From: Cryomorpha sp963748925
Lineage (GTDB): Bacteria; Bacteroidota; Bacteroidia; Flavobacteriales_D; Cryomorphaceae
Direction of reading: 5' to 3'
DNA length: 64,000 nucleotides
NCBI GenBank assembly: GCA_963748925.1
Contig: CAVVKG010000007.1
Location: forward strand, 310,001 to 374,000
Below the pieces are notes generated by a model. It was not told the origin of the DNA. It was given only the letters and a program-made list of their open reading frames with translations, and searched no databases. Positions within the stretch are counted from its first letter, which is position 1. Every line of letters begins with the position of its first letter. The translations under genes were made by a program, and so were the position numbers. This document shows, piece after piece, positions 7,516 to 16,732 of this stretch.

Positions 7516-9233
7516 GTGGAATAGACTACGCAGTAATGCTAGGCACTTTGTTGTTTATCGTGATTTATGGCACACTTAAAACACGAAAAAACAGCAATAT
7601 TCAAGGCTATTTTCTAGGAGACAATAAACTAACCTGGGGTACGATTGGGCTTTCGGTAATGGCCACTCAGGCAAGTGCAATTACTTTCCTTAGTACGCCG
7701 GGACTTGCCTTCGAATCGGGAATGGCCTTTGTTCAAAATTATCTGGGTTTACCAATTGCCCTGATTGTCATTTCAACAGTTTTTATACCAATCTATTACA
7801 AGCTAAAAGTTTATACTGCCTATGAGTATCTTGAGAGCAGATTTGGAATAGAAAGCCGGTTGCTAGCTGCATTTCTGTTTTTAGTGCAGCGCGGATTAGC
7901 TGCTGGAATTACTATTTATGCTCCCGCTATTGTTCTTTCATCGGTTCTCAACTGGAATCTTACAATTACGATCCTAGTGGTCGGTATTCTGGTAATCATT
8001 TATACCGTTTCGGGTGGTTCGAAGGCTGTAAGCCTTACACAAAAATGGCAAATGGCTATAATCCTTATAGGGATGGGAATAGCGTTTGGTACCATCATTA
8101 ATAATTTGCCGGAAGGAGTAGGAATGATAGACGGACTGAAGCTAGCTGGAAAACTAGGTAAAACGGATGCAATCAACTTCAACTTTGACATTAAGGAGCG
8201 TTATACTTTCTGGTCGGGTATTACGGGTGGGTTCTTCTTAGCACTATCCTATTTTGGTACAGACCAGTCTCAGGTGCAGCGTTACTTGGGTGGCAGCAGC
8301 GTTCGTGAAAGTCGAATGGGCCTGATGTTTAACGCCGTATTGAAAATTCCAATGCAGTTCTTTATTCTTCTTACGGGAGTTTTGGTCTTCGTGTTTTTCC
8401 AATTTCAACAGCACGATGTACTTTTTGACAGTACCTCGCTCGGGCTGCTTGAAACTACGGAGCAAAAGGGTGAGCTCGAAGAAATACGTGCGGCTCATTA
8501 TGCGAATCATACCGAAAAAGAACAAGCATCCTATGCCCTTATCGACGCTATGGAAAATGGGGATGGTGCCCAAATAGACCTTGCCACAAACCAACTACGC
8601 ACCTTAAATACGGAAAGTAAAGAAATTCGCGACAGCGCCAAGAGTTTGGTGATTTCAGAATTTCCAAAAAACACACAGCGTGATTCTGATTATGTATTCA
8701 TTACCTACATTCTAAACTTTATGCCAATTGGTTTGGTGGGATTGCTCCTGGCCGTTATTCTTTCGGCAGCCATGTCAAGCACTGCAGGCGAATTAAATGC
8801 CCTTGGGTCTACCACTTCCGTGGATTTCTATAAACGCGTTATACAGCCCAATCGCTCGGAAGAGCACTACCTCGTGGCCTCAAAATGGCTCACCGCCTTG
8901 TGGGGAACGATAGCCGTTTCATTTGCCCTTTTTGCCGATTTATTCGAGAATCTTATTGAGGCTGTGAATATTCTGGGCAGCATCTTCTACGGAACAATTT
9001 TGGGTATTTTTGTAGTTGCCTTCTTCTTTAAATTTATACGAGGGCGCAGCGTATTCATCGCGGCACTTGTGGCACAAGCCTCTGTTATTCTAACCTTTAT
9101 ATTTTTTAGTGAAGAAATATCCTATCTCTATTTTAACTTAATTGGGTGCGGACTGGTTATATTATTCGGAATTATTTTCTCACTGTTTGAGAACGAAAAG
9201 AAAACGGAGGAAGGTGAACTACACGATAATTAA
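7512..9233 (+). CDS. Sodium:solute symporter (SSS/SLC5 family)
   Basis: A 573-residue inner-membrane transporter with about 13 hydrophobic segments. It begins GIDYAVMLGTLLFIVIYGT and carries GYFLGDNKLTWGTIGLSVMATQASAITFLSTPG, the first-helix region that binds sodium in this family, and later SAAMSSTAGELNALGSTTSVDFYKR, the conserved helix-8 region. An insertion of about 80 hydrophilic residues (around 300-385) between helices is unusual and probably faces one side of the membrane. The gene is the third of an operon after the PIG-L enzyme, which suggests import of a deacetylated sugar or related organic solute. The actual substrate cannot be inferred. Confidence 0.9.
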   Translation: MSGIDYAVMLGTLLFIVIYGTLKTRKNSNIQGYFLGDNKLTWGTIGLSVMATQASAITFLSTPGLAFESGMAFVQNYLGLPIALIVISTVFIPIYYKLKVYTAYEYLESRFGIESRLLAAFLFLVQRGLAAGITIYAPAIVLSSVLNWNLTITILVVGILVIIYTVSGGSKAVSLTQKWQMAIILIGMGIAFGTIINNLPEGVGMIDGLKLAGKLGKTDAINFNFDIKERYTFWSGITGGFFLALSYFGTDQSQVQRYLGGSSVRESRMGLMFNAVLKIPMQFFILLTGVLVFVFFQFQQHDVLFDSTSLGLLETTEQKGELEEIRAAHYANHTEKEQASYALIDAMENGDGAQIDLATNQLRTLNTESKEIRDSAKSLVISEFPKNTQRDSDYVFITYILNFMPIGLVGLLLAVILSAAMSSTAGELNALGSTTSVDFYKRVIQPNRSEEHYLVASKWLTALWGTIAVSFALFADLFENLIEAVNILGSIFYGTILGIFVVAFFFKFIRGRSVFIAALVAQASVILTFIFFSEEISYLYFNLIGCGLVILFGIIFSLFENEKKTEEGELHDN

Positions 9234-9378
9234 TCGAAAAGCACAATGAAAATTCTTTGTTGGCAGCTTAATCATTGTGCAACAATTCCCACTGAAAGTA
9301 TTCATCGCTTTGTTGTAAGAGGGAAGGACGATTTTAAACCGCTTTATCGTTCCACTTTTTACCTAACACATACTAAAC

Positions 9379-9413
9379 AAAAAAGGCTGCTTCCATATGG
9401 GAGCAGCCTTTTT
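9379..9413. terminator. Bidirectional terminator between symporter and DUF2911 gene
   Basis: A 13-base stem (AAAGGCTGCTTCC against GGGAGCAGCCTTT, one G-T pair) closes a short ATAT loop, with A-runs on the left and T-runs on the right. It can serve both converging operons. Confidence 0.8.
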
Positions 9414-9432
9414 AATTTCTTCTACTTACTGA

Positions 9433-10254
9433 TTACAAAGTGGCAATAAGCTCTTCGTTCAACTTAATGTAGTGAGCGTAGTTCGCTTCCTTAGCCATTT
9501 TCAAAGACTCCTCAGCAGCTATTTTAGCATTCTTTTTATCTCCATTAGCTACATAAGCTTTTGCCAATGTATGGGTGTTCCAGAATTTTTTTGACATTTC
9601 CGTTGACTTCTTAGCCATCGCAAGTGCCTCTGCATTATTACCTACTTCGAGGTAGTAGTTTGCGGCTTCGTTATACAACGAAAACTGACCTTCGTATTCT
9701 TTCACTTTAGCTTCATAATTAGCTTTAGCAACTTCTTCGGTCATTACTTTTACAGGAACTACAAAGCTACGGTCTGCCCATCTGAATTTAAGATCTGCTC
9801 CTTCCGGTGAAGCATTTTCGAAAGTAAACTGCAAACGCTCCATATTTTTCTCTCCGGCATTGAAAGGAACATTTACCCGTGCTACATCTTTTGCCTCATC
9901 ATAACTTCCGCCTGATGCATTTTCATCAGAGTTAATAATAACCGTTATTTCTTTCTCTGCAGGAATCGTGAAGATTGAGTAAGTACCAGGCTCAACAACT
10001 TTATCTCCAACCATAAATTTATTGGAAGCTGTAATCTTCGTTGCAGCATTTGCGCCGGTTCTCCAAAGTTCGTCATATGGTAACATTTCACCGAAAATTT
10101 TACGCTCACGAACTGCAGGACTGCTGTAAACAACCTCCATTTCATTAAGACCTACAACCTGGTAAACCTTGGCGAGAGGGCTTGGTTGAGGAAATGTTTG
10201 AGCCGATGCTCCGAATCCGATAGCCACCATGGCCAAAATTAATAGTTTTTTCAT
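9433..10254 (-). CDS. DUF2911 protein with C-terminal TPR-like helices
   Basis: A 273-residue exported protein. The signal peptide ends at about ASAQ (residues 16-19). The DUF2911 domain (residues about 22-165) shows the family words PSPLAKVYQVVGLNEMEVVYSSPAVR, LWRTGANAATKI and EPGTYSIFTIP. The C-terminal 80 residues contain paired helices with TPR spacing (YNEAANYYLEVGNNAEALAMAKKS). The family is common in Bacteroidota periplasm and its biochemical role is unknown. It lies 38 bases after clpX on the same strand and may be read with it or from its own promoter. Confidence 0.88.
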   Translation of the reverse strand: MKKLLILAMVAIGFGASAQTFPQPSPLAKVYQVVGLNEMEVVYSSPAVRERKIFGEMLPYDELWRTGANAATKITASNKFMVGDKVVEPGTYSIFTIPAEKEITVIINSDENASGGSYDEAKDVARVNVPFNAGEKNMERLQFTFENASPEGADLKFRWADRSFVVPVKVMTEEVAKANYEAKVKEYEGQFSLYNEAANYYLEVGNNAEALAMAKKSTEMSKKFWNTHTLAKAYVANGDKKNAKIAAEESLKMAKEANYAHYIKLNEELIATL

Positions 10255-10292
10255 TTTAGGTTTATTTGATTTGATAAGTGATTACCACTTGA

Positions 10293-11534
10293 TTAAGCGG
10301 CTTTTAATTTGGAAATTTTTGATTTACTAAACTGATCTTTGGCGTAAGAAACCGAGACCGTAAATTGTTTCATTTCATTTTGTGAAGGCAAGTCAAACAT
10401 AAGATCAGTTAGGATTGCTTCACAAATTGAGCGCAATCCACGTGCTCCAAGCTTGTACTCCATCGCCTTATCAACAATATAATCAAGCGTTTTTTTATTG
10501 AAAGATAGTTTTACACCATCCATTTCAAAAAGCTTTACATACTGTTTTATCAGCGCATTTTTAGGTTCCGTAAGAATTCTACGCAAGGTTTCTCGATCTA
10601 AAGGATTGAGGTAACTCAGCACCGGAAAGCGTCCGATAAGCTCAGGAATCAATCCAAAAGACTTCAAATCTTGAGGAGAAACGTATTGCAAGAGATTCTC
10701 CTTGTCAAACTCGAGATTCTCCTGACTTGAGCTATACCCTATTGTTGACTTTTTAACTCTCCGTTCTATAATTCGCTGGATTCCGTCAAAGGCTCCCCCA
10801 CAAATAAATAGAATATTGCGTGTGTTAATCTGAATCAACTTTTGTTCCGGATGTTTTCTTCCTCCTTGCGGTGGAACATTCACTTCCGATCCTTCAAGGA
10901 GTTTCAGTAAAGCTTGCTGCACACCTTCGCCACTTACATCTCTCGTAATACTTGCGTTATCGCTTTTACGGGCTATTTTGTCAATCTCATCAACAAAGAC
11001 AATACCGCGCTCAGCGAGAGCAACATCGTAATCTGCAGCTTGTAAAAGTCGTGATAGTATGCTCTCAACATCCTCACCAACATAGCCGGCTTCTGTAAGA
11101 ATGGTAGCATCGGCAATACAAAAAGGCACATTAAGCATCTTAGCTATAGTTTTGGCCATTAATGTTTTACCGGTCCCGGTTTCACCTACGAGTACAATGT
11201 TCGACTTTTCAATTTCTACTTCGTCCTCATCATTATCTGACTTTTGAAGGAGGCGTTTATAATGATTGTACACTGCAACGCTTAATACCTTCTTAGCCTG
11301 GTTTTGACCAATTACATAATTATCCATGTAATTCTTGATCTCAAGCGGCTTTTGAAGAACCAGACTTGACTCCAGTTTTTTATGAGCTTCCTGCGCTATC
11401 TCCTCTTTTATAATACTCTGAGCCTGCGATATGCAGCTGTCGCAAATGTGTCCCGTTACTCCGGCAATTAACACGTTTACCTCACTTTTACCGCGTCCAC
11501 AAAAAGAGCATTTTATTTCCTTCTTTTCTGACAT
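10293..11534 (-). CDS. clpX: ATP-dependent Clp protease ATP-binding subunit ClpX
   Basis: A 413-residue AAA+ unfoldase that feeds substrates to ClpP. The N-terminal zinc domain has C9, C12, C31 and C34; the Walker A GETGTGKT is at residues 117-124; Walker B is FVDEIDKIAR; the pore loop GYVGEDV and the IGF-type loop IGYSSSQ, which docks on ClpP, are visible; ELIGRFPVL and GARGLRSI complete the AAA+ core. Length is normal. It follows clpP by 42 bases on the same strand, the usual tig-clpP-clpX order. Confidence 0.98.
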   Translation of the reverse strand: MSEKKEIKCSFCGRGKSEVNVLIAGVTGHICDSCISQAQSIIKEEIAQEAHKKLESSLVLQKPLEIKNYMDNYVIGQNQAKKVLSVAVYNHYKRLLQKSDNDEDEVEIEKSNIVLVGETGTGKTLMAKTIAKMLNVPFCIADATILTEAGYVGEDVESILSRLLQAADYDVALAERGIVFVDEIDKIARKSDNASITRDVSGEGVQQALLKLLEGSEVNVPPQGGRKHPEQKLIQINTRNILFICGGAFDGIQRIIERRVKKSTIGYSSSQENLEFDKENLLQYVSPQDLKSFGLIPELIGRFPVLSYLNPLDRETLRRILTEPKNALIKQYVKLFEMDGVKLSFNKKTLDYIVDKAMEYKLGARGLRSICEAILTDLMFDLPSQNEMKQFTVSVSYAKDQFSKSKISKLKAA

Positions 11535-11576
11535 GAATTTTATTCTTTTGGTTTCTAAATATGAGAAGACGTTGAA

Positions 11577-12242
11577 TTACTTGGAATTTTTAACCAATAC
11601 TTCATCAATCATTCCATATTCCTTTGCTTCTTCAGCTCGCATCCAATAGTCACGGTCGCTATCATCACTTACTTTATCGTAAGATTGACCACTATGTTCA
11701 GCAATAATATCGTAAAGCTCTTTCTTTAGCTTAATAATTTCTCTTGCAGTAATCTCAATATCAGATGCCTGACCCTGAGCACCACCCAAAGGCTGATGAA
11801 TCATAACACGTGAATGCTTCAATGCCGTACGTTTTCCTTTTGTACCTGCACAAAGCAAAACCGCACCCATAGATGCCGCCATACCCGTACAAATGGTCGC
11901 AACATCCGGCGATATATATTGCATTGTATCATAAATTCCCAATCCGGCATAAACTGAGCCACCTGGAGAATTAAGATAAATTTGAATATCTTTTTTAGGG
12001 TCGACACTCTCTAAGAAAAGAAGCTGAGCCTGAATGATATTCGCTACCTGGTCATCAATTCCTGTTCCCAAAAATATAATGCGATCCATCATAAGTCTCG
12101 AGAAAACATCCATCTGAGCCACATTTAACTGGCGCTCTTCAATAATGTAAGGAGTTAAATTTTTTACATAGTCATTCAGATACAGACTATTTATTCGATG
12201 ATGCCCGGTGGCATATTTTTCAAATTCTGATTTTTTAGTCAT
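11577..12242 (-). CDS. clpP: ATP-dependent Clp protease proteolytic subunit ClpP
   Basis: A 221-residue serine peptidase forming the tetradecameric barrel of ClpXP. Catalytic residues are S124 in GMAASMGAVLL, H149 in RVMIHQP and D198 in SDRDYW. The N-terminal 25 residues before NDYVKNLTPYIIEERQLN are longer than in E. coli after processing and probably contain a propeptide. It sits between trigger factor and clpX on the minus strand, with 39 bases to the trigger factor stop. Confidence 0.98.
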   Translation of the reverse strand: MTKKSEFEKYATGHHRINSLYLNDYVKNLTPYIIEERQLNVAQMDVFSRLMMDRIIFLGTGIDDQVANIIQAQLLFLESVDPKKDIQIYLNSPGGSVYAGLGIYDTMQYISPDVATICTGMAASMGAVLLCAGTKGKRTALKHSRVMIHQPLGGAQGQASDIEITAREIIKLKKELYDIIAEHSGQSYDKVSDDSDRDYWMRAEEAKEYGMIDEVLVKNSK

Positions 12243-12281
12243 CTAGTTTTGTTGTATTCAATTAAACTTGAATTTCGGTTC

Positions 12282-13634
12282 TTAAGCTTTATTCGCCATT
12301 TCGACAAATTCGTCGTAAGAAACTGATTTTTCTTTTACCGTAGCGTTTTCACGAATGTACTCAACCAATTTTTCATCGTAAAGCATATCGTAAACTTTTC
12401 GCGACTCGTCCTGATTTGATAATACACGCATAGCTGTTTCGCGCAACTCAGGTTCTTCAGGAGCTGGCATACCATATTGTGCATATTGACTTGCCATCAT
12501 ATCCATGGTACGCTTAATTACTTCCTCATTTTCAATTTTAATTTCTTTTTTCTCAACCAAATAGTTGAAAATCAATTGCCATTGAAGACTTTTCTGATAT
12601 TGGTCGTAATCACGTTCAACCTCCTCGGCGGTTACAGGTTTCTCATTCGTCATTCTAATCCACCTCTTTAAAAATTCATCAGGTAAAGATGGATTGTAGT
12701 CTGCTATTAGCTTATTTGTAATGTCTCTTTTAAAAAGGCGGTCGCTATCCTGCAAAAATCCTTTTTCTAAATCTTCGGTAATCTTTGCTCTAAACTCTTT
12801 CTCGTCTTTTACAACACCTTCACCAAAGATCTTATTAAAAAACTCCTGATTTAATTCAGCCGGCTCCATGTGTTTAATTTCACGAATGATGAACTTGTAA
12901 TTGGTATTAATATCGTGCACTTCATCATGCGAAACACCTAGCATTTTGGCAAGGTCATCATGCCCGCGAGAAACTTTATGGGGATCTACAACAACTTCGT
13001 CACCTACTTTCTTTCCAGAAAATTTCTTTTGTTCTGACTTCTCAACATACTCAAGCGAAATAGTGGCCTGATTCATTACACCCCCTACTTTCACCTCATC
13101 GCTCTCATCAAGCTCCACAAAATCACCAATTAGCATATCGGTATCGCCGGCTTCTTTAGCTTCAGACATTTTACCATATCGACGGGCAATATTGTTAATC
13201 TGCTCATCTAGCATCTTGTCTTCTACTTTGATCTTGTAGAAATCAAACTTATCCTTTTTGGTAATATCAACTTTCAAATCTGGCGCAAGCCCAAGCTCAT
13301 ACACAAACTCAAAATCTGATGGGTTATCCCAATCGCCTTGTTCATTGTGCGACTCGCTTGGAATAGGGCTTCCAAGAACCTGTAATTGGTTTTCAGAAAT
13401 ATATTTCTGAATGTTTTCATTAAGCACTTTATTCAACTCCTCAGCAAGGAGAGACTTACCATAGCGCTGCTTCACCATACCCATTGGCACCTTACCGGCT
13501 CTGAAACCGGGAAGTGTAATTTGCTTTCTATATTTCTTAAGTGCATCATCATATTGAGCCGAATAGTCGTTAGGCTCCAATTTGATTTTCAACAATGCAT
13601 TTTGGGTATCAATCTTTTCTTCAGTAATATGCAT
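12282..13634 (-). CDS. tig: Trigger factor, ribosome-associated chaperone
   Basis: A 450-residue chaperone that binds the nascent-chain exit of the ribosome. The ribosome-docking signature is present as PGFRAGKVPMGMVKQRYGKS (residues about 42-61). A middle PPIase-like domain is diverged and lacks an obvious FKBP active-site pattern, as is common in Bacteroidota, and the C-terminal helical arms follow (EKGFLQDSDRLFKRDITNKL onward). It heads the tig-clpP-clpX cluster, linking folding to proteolysis. A -7 element lies 48 bases upstream. Confidence 0.95.
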   Translation of the reverse strand: MHITEEKIDTQNALLKIKLEPNDYSAQYDDALKKYRKQITLPGFRAGKVPMGMVKQRYGKSLLAEELNKVLNENIQKYISENQLQVLGSPIPSESHNEQGDWDNPSDFEFVYELGLAPDLKVDITKKDKFDFYKIKVEDKMLDEQINNIARRYGKMSEAKEAGDTDMLIGDFVELDESDEVKVGGVMNQATISLEYVEKSEQKKFSGKKVGDEVVVDPHKVSRGHDDLAKMLGVSHDEVHDINTNYKFIIREIKHMEPAELNQEFFNKIFGEGVVKDEKEFRAKITEDLEKGFLQDSDRLFKRDITNKLIADYNPSLPDEFLKRWIRMTNEKPVTAEEVERDYDQYQKSLQWQLIFNYLVEKKEIKIENEEVIKRTMDMMASQYAQYGMPAPEEPELRETAMRVLSNQDESRKVYDMLYDEKLVEYIRENATVKEKSVSYDEFVEMANKA

Positions 13635-13681
13635 ATTATCAAGTAATTAAGGCTTTGTGATTTCCTTTATATTTTGGGATG

Positions 13682-13689
13682 CAAATATA
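13682..13689 (-). promoter_or_regulatory. Putative -7 element for tig-clpP-clpX
   Basis: Read on the minus strand this is TATATTTG, an exact TAnnTTTG match, about 48 bases before the trigger factor start. No clear -33 TTTG is seen. Confidence 0.5.
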
Positions 13690-13730
13690 AGTATTTGTAG
13701 TGAAACTAGCTCATTCAAAAAGAGCTATAA

Positions 13731-13757
13731 AAAAAGGGCCCCAATTTGGGGCCCTTT
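13731..13757 (-). terminator. Terminator after tRNA-Leu
   Basis: A 7-base G/C-only stem (GGGCCCC at 13736-13742 and GGGGCCC at 13748-13754) with an AATTT loop. On the minus strand it is followed by a run of T and comes directly after the tRNA-Leu gene. Confidence 0.85.
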
Positions 13758-13758
13758 G

Positions 13759-13840
13759 TGCGGATGGAGGGACTCGAACCCACACACCTCTCGGCACTAG
13801 ATCCTAAGTCTAGCGTGTCTACCAATTTCACCACATCCGC
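13759..13840 (-). tRNA. tRNA-Leu (anticodon UAG)
   Basis: On the minus strand the gene runs from GCGGATG to CATCCGC plus discriminator A, an unbroken 7-base acceptor stem. The anticodon stem CTAGA/TCTAG closes the loop CTTAGGA, giving anticodon TAG. The variable arm is long (TGCCGAGAGGTGTG region), as required for a class II leucine tRNA, and the T arm contains GGTTCGAGTCC. CCA is not encoded. Confidence 0.96.
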
Positions 13841-13863
13841 TTGATGCTTTTTGAAAGCGTGCG

Positions 13864-13893
13864 CAAAGATAATGAGATAAAACAATTCTCAAA
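13864..13893 (-). promoter_or_regulatory. Putative promoter of tRNA-Leu
   Basis: On the minus strand TTTG (13893-13890), an 18-base spacer and TATCTTTG (13871-13864) match the Bacteroidota -33/-7 pattern. It ends 23 bases before the tRNA 5' end. Confidence 0.6.
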
Positions 13894-14017
13894 ATTATTT
13901 TTTGAGCACCTAAGAGAATTTAAGGAATTGAGATTTTTGCAATGGTACGAAATGATCAACTTTTAAACATTGGGATAATAGAACAACTCAGAGACCCTAA
14001 TAAGATTCTAAAGTTTT

Positions 14018-14025
14018 TACCTTTG
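14018..14025 (+). promoter_or_regulatory. Putative -7 element for the flavin reductase gene
   Basis: TACCTTTG matches TAnnTTTG and lies 17 bases before the ATG at 14043. Confidence 0.45.
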
Positions 14026-14042
14026 CAAAAAACTGAAATTCG

Positions 14043-14936
14043 ATGCAAAGTTTTAACCCCTCAGATATTTCTGTCGCTAAACTTCACGGTTTGATGCTAG
14101 GCACTATTGGGCCCAGACCCATAGCATTTGCAAGCACAATAGATGAAGATGGAAAGCCGAACCTTGCCCCTTTCAGTTTCTTTAATGTATTTAGTGCAAA
14201 TCCGCCGGTATTAATTTTCTCACCGGCACGCAGCGGAATCGATAATTCTACCAAGCACACCTACCAAAATGTAAAAGCGGTAAAGGAGGTTGTTATTAAT
14301 ATTGTGGATTACTCAATGGTTCAACAAACTTCTCTGGCAAGTACAGCTTACGCCAAAGGGGTGAATGAATTTGAGAAAGCCGGATTTACTATGCTTGCCT
14401 CAGAAAAAATAAAGCCTTTCAGAGTAAAGGAATCACCCGCCCAATACGAGTGTATTGTAACGGATGTAATGGAGCTGGGCCATGAAGGCGGAGCTGGCAA
14501 TTTGGTGATTTGTGAAGTGGTAAAAGTTCATATCAAATCAGACTTACTCGACGAGAACTTGCACGTAGATCAGGAGAAAATTGATTTGGTGGGTCGTATG
14601 GGTGGCGCCTATTATTGTCGAGCCAATGGGGATTCACTTTTTCAAGTTGCCAAACCCATCCAAAAAACCGGAATTGGTATTGATAGAATTCCCTCAGACA
14701 TAAAAAATAGTAGTATCTTGACGGGTAATGATTTGGGGCAACTCGGAAATGTCGAAGAATTACCTAATGAAACGGACGTCAATGAATTCCGTCTCACAGA
14801 GTTAAGTCAGTATTTTGTCTCACTAGAGGACGAGCCGGAACAGTTGGAGCTGACCCTCCATAATTTAGCAAAAGAATTAATTTCAGGTGGCAAGATAAAT
14901 GAAGCCTGGATGACCTTATTAAGTTTTAACAATTAA
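14043..14936 (+). CDS. Flavin reductase-like, FMN-binding split-barrel protein
   Basis: A 297-residue protein. Residues about 10-200 form the flavin reductase-like split barrel, with GTIGPRPIAFASTIDEDGKPNLAPFSFFN near the start, the flavin-phosphate-binding region NSTKHTYQN and the ESPAQYECIV segment. The C-terminal 90 residues (from about 205) are an extension of unknown function. Members reduce or bind FMN and may partner with monooxygenases; no partner is evident here. It is followed 13 bases later by a DUF3127 gene. Confidence 0.88.
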   Translation: MQSFNPSDISVAKLHGLMLGTIGPRPIAFASTIDEDGKPNLAPFSFFNVFSANPPVLIFSPARSGIDNSTKHTYQNVKAVKEVVINIVDYSMVQQTSLASTAYAKGVNEFEKAGFTMLASEKIKPFRVKESPAQYECIVTDVMELGHEGGAGNLVICEVVKVHIKSDLLDENLHVDQEKIDLVGRMGGAYYCRANGDSLFQVAKPIQKTGIGIDRIPSDIKNSSILTGNDLGQLGNVEELPNETDVNEFRLTELSQYFVSLEDEPEQLELTLHNLAKELISGGKINEAWMTLLSFNN

Positions 14937-14949
14937 ATATCAAGACATT

Positions 14950-15321
14950 ATGTTTTCAATCAACGGAAAGCTGATCGTAAAAAACGACGCAGAGCAGGTA
15001 ACAGAAAAATTTAAGAAACGTGAATTCGTGATTTCTGACGAAGGAAGTCAGTATCCTCAGGAAATAATGTTTCAGTTAGTTCAAGACAAGTGCGATCTTA
15101 TTGACCCTTACAACATCGGGGATGAAATCAAGGTGAATTTCAATCTTCGCGGCCGTCGCTGGGAAAATCCAAAAACGAACGAAACTAAGTTTTTTGTTTC
15201 TTTGGATGCATGGCGTCTTGAAAAAGTTACTCAGGAATCACCAGCTAATAATTTGCCACCGCTTCCAACTATTGAGCCGGCAAATATCGGTAGTGATGAC
15301 AGCGACGATCTACCTTTTTAA
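14950..15321 (+). CDS. DUF3127 family protein, probable OB-fold
   Basis: A 123-residue protein of the DUF3127 family. It shows FKKREFVISDEGSQYPQEIMFQLVQDKCDLID and VNFNLRGRRWENPKTNETKFF, then a proline-rich linker and an acidic tail ending DDSDDLPF. The fold and the DDLPF tail resemble single-stranded-DNA-binding proteins, whose C-terminal tip recruits repair enzymes, so a nucleic-acid role is plausible but not shown. It may be cotranscribed with the preceding flavin reductase and the following carrier. Confidence 0.85.
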   Translation: MFSINGKLIVKNDAEQVTEKFKKREFVISDEGSQYPQEIMFQLVQDKCDLIDPYNIGDEIKVNFNLRGRRWENPKTNETKFFVSLDAWRLEKVTQESPANNLPPLPTIEPANIGSDDSDDLPF

Positions 15322-15343
15322 TTTCAATTTAAAAAGATACTAA

Positions 15344-16732
15344 ATGTCGTTCTCTCAACGATTTGAACGACTATTTCACAATGTGTTGCCCAGCCCGTTT
15401 ACATTGGCGGTTGGGCTCACATTTTTTGTGCTTCTCATAGCATTTCTTTTTTTTAAGCCTGCCGAAGCCGGATTTCTAAATCACGGATTGGATGTTTTAG
15501 AATACTGGTATCGGGGTGTTTGGAATGGCCCACTTCTGGTGTTTGCTTATCAAATGATTTTGATTTTGGTTCTGGGACATGTTCTGGCACTCACCCAAAC
15601 TGCAAGCTCGGTAATTGAGAAAGCTGCTCGTTACTGCACCAATTCGGCGAAAGCCGCAGCTATCGTGGCCCTTTTCACCGTGGTATTAGGCCTTTTAAAC
15701 TGGGGGCTAGCTCTTATATTTGGGGCTATATTTGCCAGGAAAGTAGCCGAACACGCCACAAAAAAAGGATTTAAAATTAATTATCCGCTGGTGGCTGCCA
15801 GCGGCTATCTTGGTCTCATGGTTTTTCATGGGGGCATTTCGGGTAGTGCCCTTATAAAGGCAGCAGAAAGTGGCCACCTATCCAATTTAACTCGCGGGAA
15901 TGCGGCTCTGGCTGGTATTCCATTACCAGATTTAATAAGCTTTTCAGAAACTGTGTTCTCACCGATGAATATTAGTGTAGCCGCAGCATTAATCATTATT
16001 TTGCCCTTTAGCGCTTATGCTCTCGGCAAAAATGCTTTGCCGACCTCTTACCATCTCAAACGCTATAACACAAAAGTAAGCGGCCTTGAGAAAACGGGAT
16101 GGGCTGAAAAATTTGACGACTATCAACTTCCCGCCTTATTTCTGGGTCTTGTTTCCCTGGTTGCAGCTTCTGTAGTAGCCACAAAATCAATTCTAAGTGG
16201 CAACCCAAACTTTGTAGATCCGAATTTTCTCAACTTAATATTTCTAGGTTTGGGACTAATAGGTCATGGCAGCCTGGAGAAATTCGCGGAAGCTGTGAGT
16301 GAAGCGATTAAAGGAGCTGCGGGTATCCTCATTCAATTCCCATTGTATTTTGGGATTATGGGAGTGATGCAACACTCAGGTATTGTAACCGGAATTTCAA
16401 ATTTCTTCGTGTCCATTTCGAATGAGAGGACTTATCCACTATTCACCTTTTTCAGCGCCGGCTTCATTAATATTTTGGTACCGAGTGGTGGTGGACAATG
16501 GATGGTGCAGGGCCCCATTATCATTGAAGCGTCCACAAAAATGGGAGTTCCATTAGGCAAAAGCATTTTAGCAATGGCTTATGGCGATCAAATTACGAAT
16601 ATGATTCAGCCATTCTGGGCATTGCCCTTATTATCTATCACCGGATTGAAAGCAAGAGATATTCTTCCTTACACCCTGTTTTTCATGATCGTAGGGATGG
16701 TGATTTTCCTTTCGGCTCTATTCTTTTTCTAA
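15344..16732 (+). CDS. Short-chain fatty acid transporter, AtoE family
   Basis: A 462-residue inner-membrane protein with about 10-12 hydrophobic segments, belonging to the AtoE/TIGR00366 family. Family marks are the N-terminal RFERLFHNVLPSPFTLAVGLTF, GLLNWGLALIFGAIFARKVA, HGGISGSALIKAAESGH, and the strongly conserved PSGGGQWMVQGPIIIEA and GDQITNMIQPFWALPLL. Members are thought to move short-chain fatty acids such as butyrate or acetoacetate; the substrate here is inferred. Its stop overlaps the stop of a converging permease gene by 4 bases. Confidence 0.92.
   Translation: MSFSQRFERLFHNVLPSPFTLAVGLTFFVLLIAFLFFKPAEAGFLNHGLDVLEYWYRGVWNGPLLVFAYQMILILVLGHVLALTQTASSVIEKAARYCTNSAKAAAIVALFTVVLGLLNWGLALIFGAIFARKVAEHATKKGFKINYPLVAASGYLGLMVFHGGISGSALIKAAESGHLSNLTRGNAALAGIPLPDLISFSETVFSPMNISVAAALIIILPFSAYALGKNALPTSYHLKRYNTKVSGLEKTGWAEKFDDYQLPALFLGLVSLVAASVVATKSILSGNPNFVDPNFLNLIFLGLGLIGHGSLEKFAEAVSEAIKGAAGILIQFPLYFGIMGVMQHSGIVTGISNFFVSISNERTYPLFTFFSAGFINILVPSGGGQWMVQGPIIIEASTKMGVPLGKSILAMAYGDQITNMIQPFWALPLLSITGLKARDILPYTLFFMIVGMVIFLSALFFF

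Noticed and set aside
9246..9449. A plus-strand 67-codon frame after the symporter
   Set aside because: It runs through the bidirectional terminator at 9379-9413 and into the 3' end of the opposite gene; the sequence has no protein-like features.
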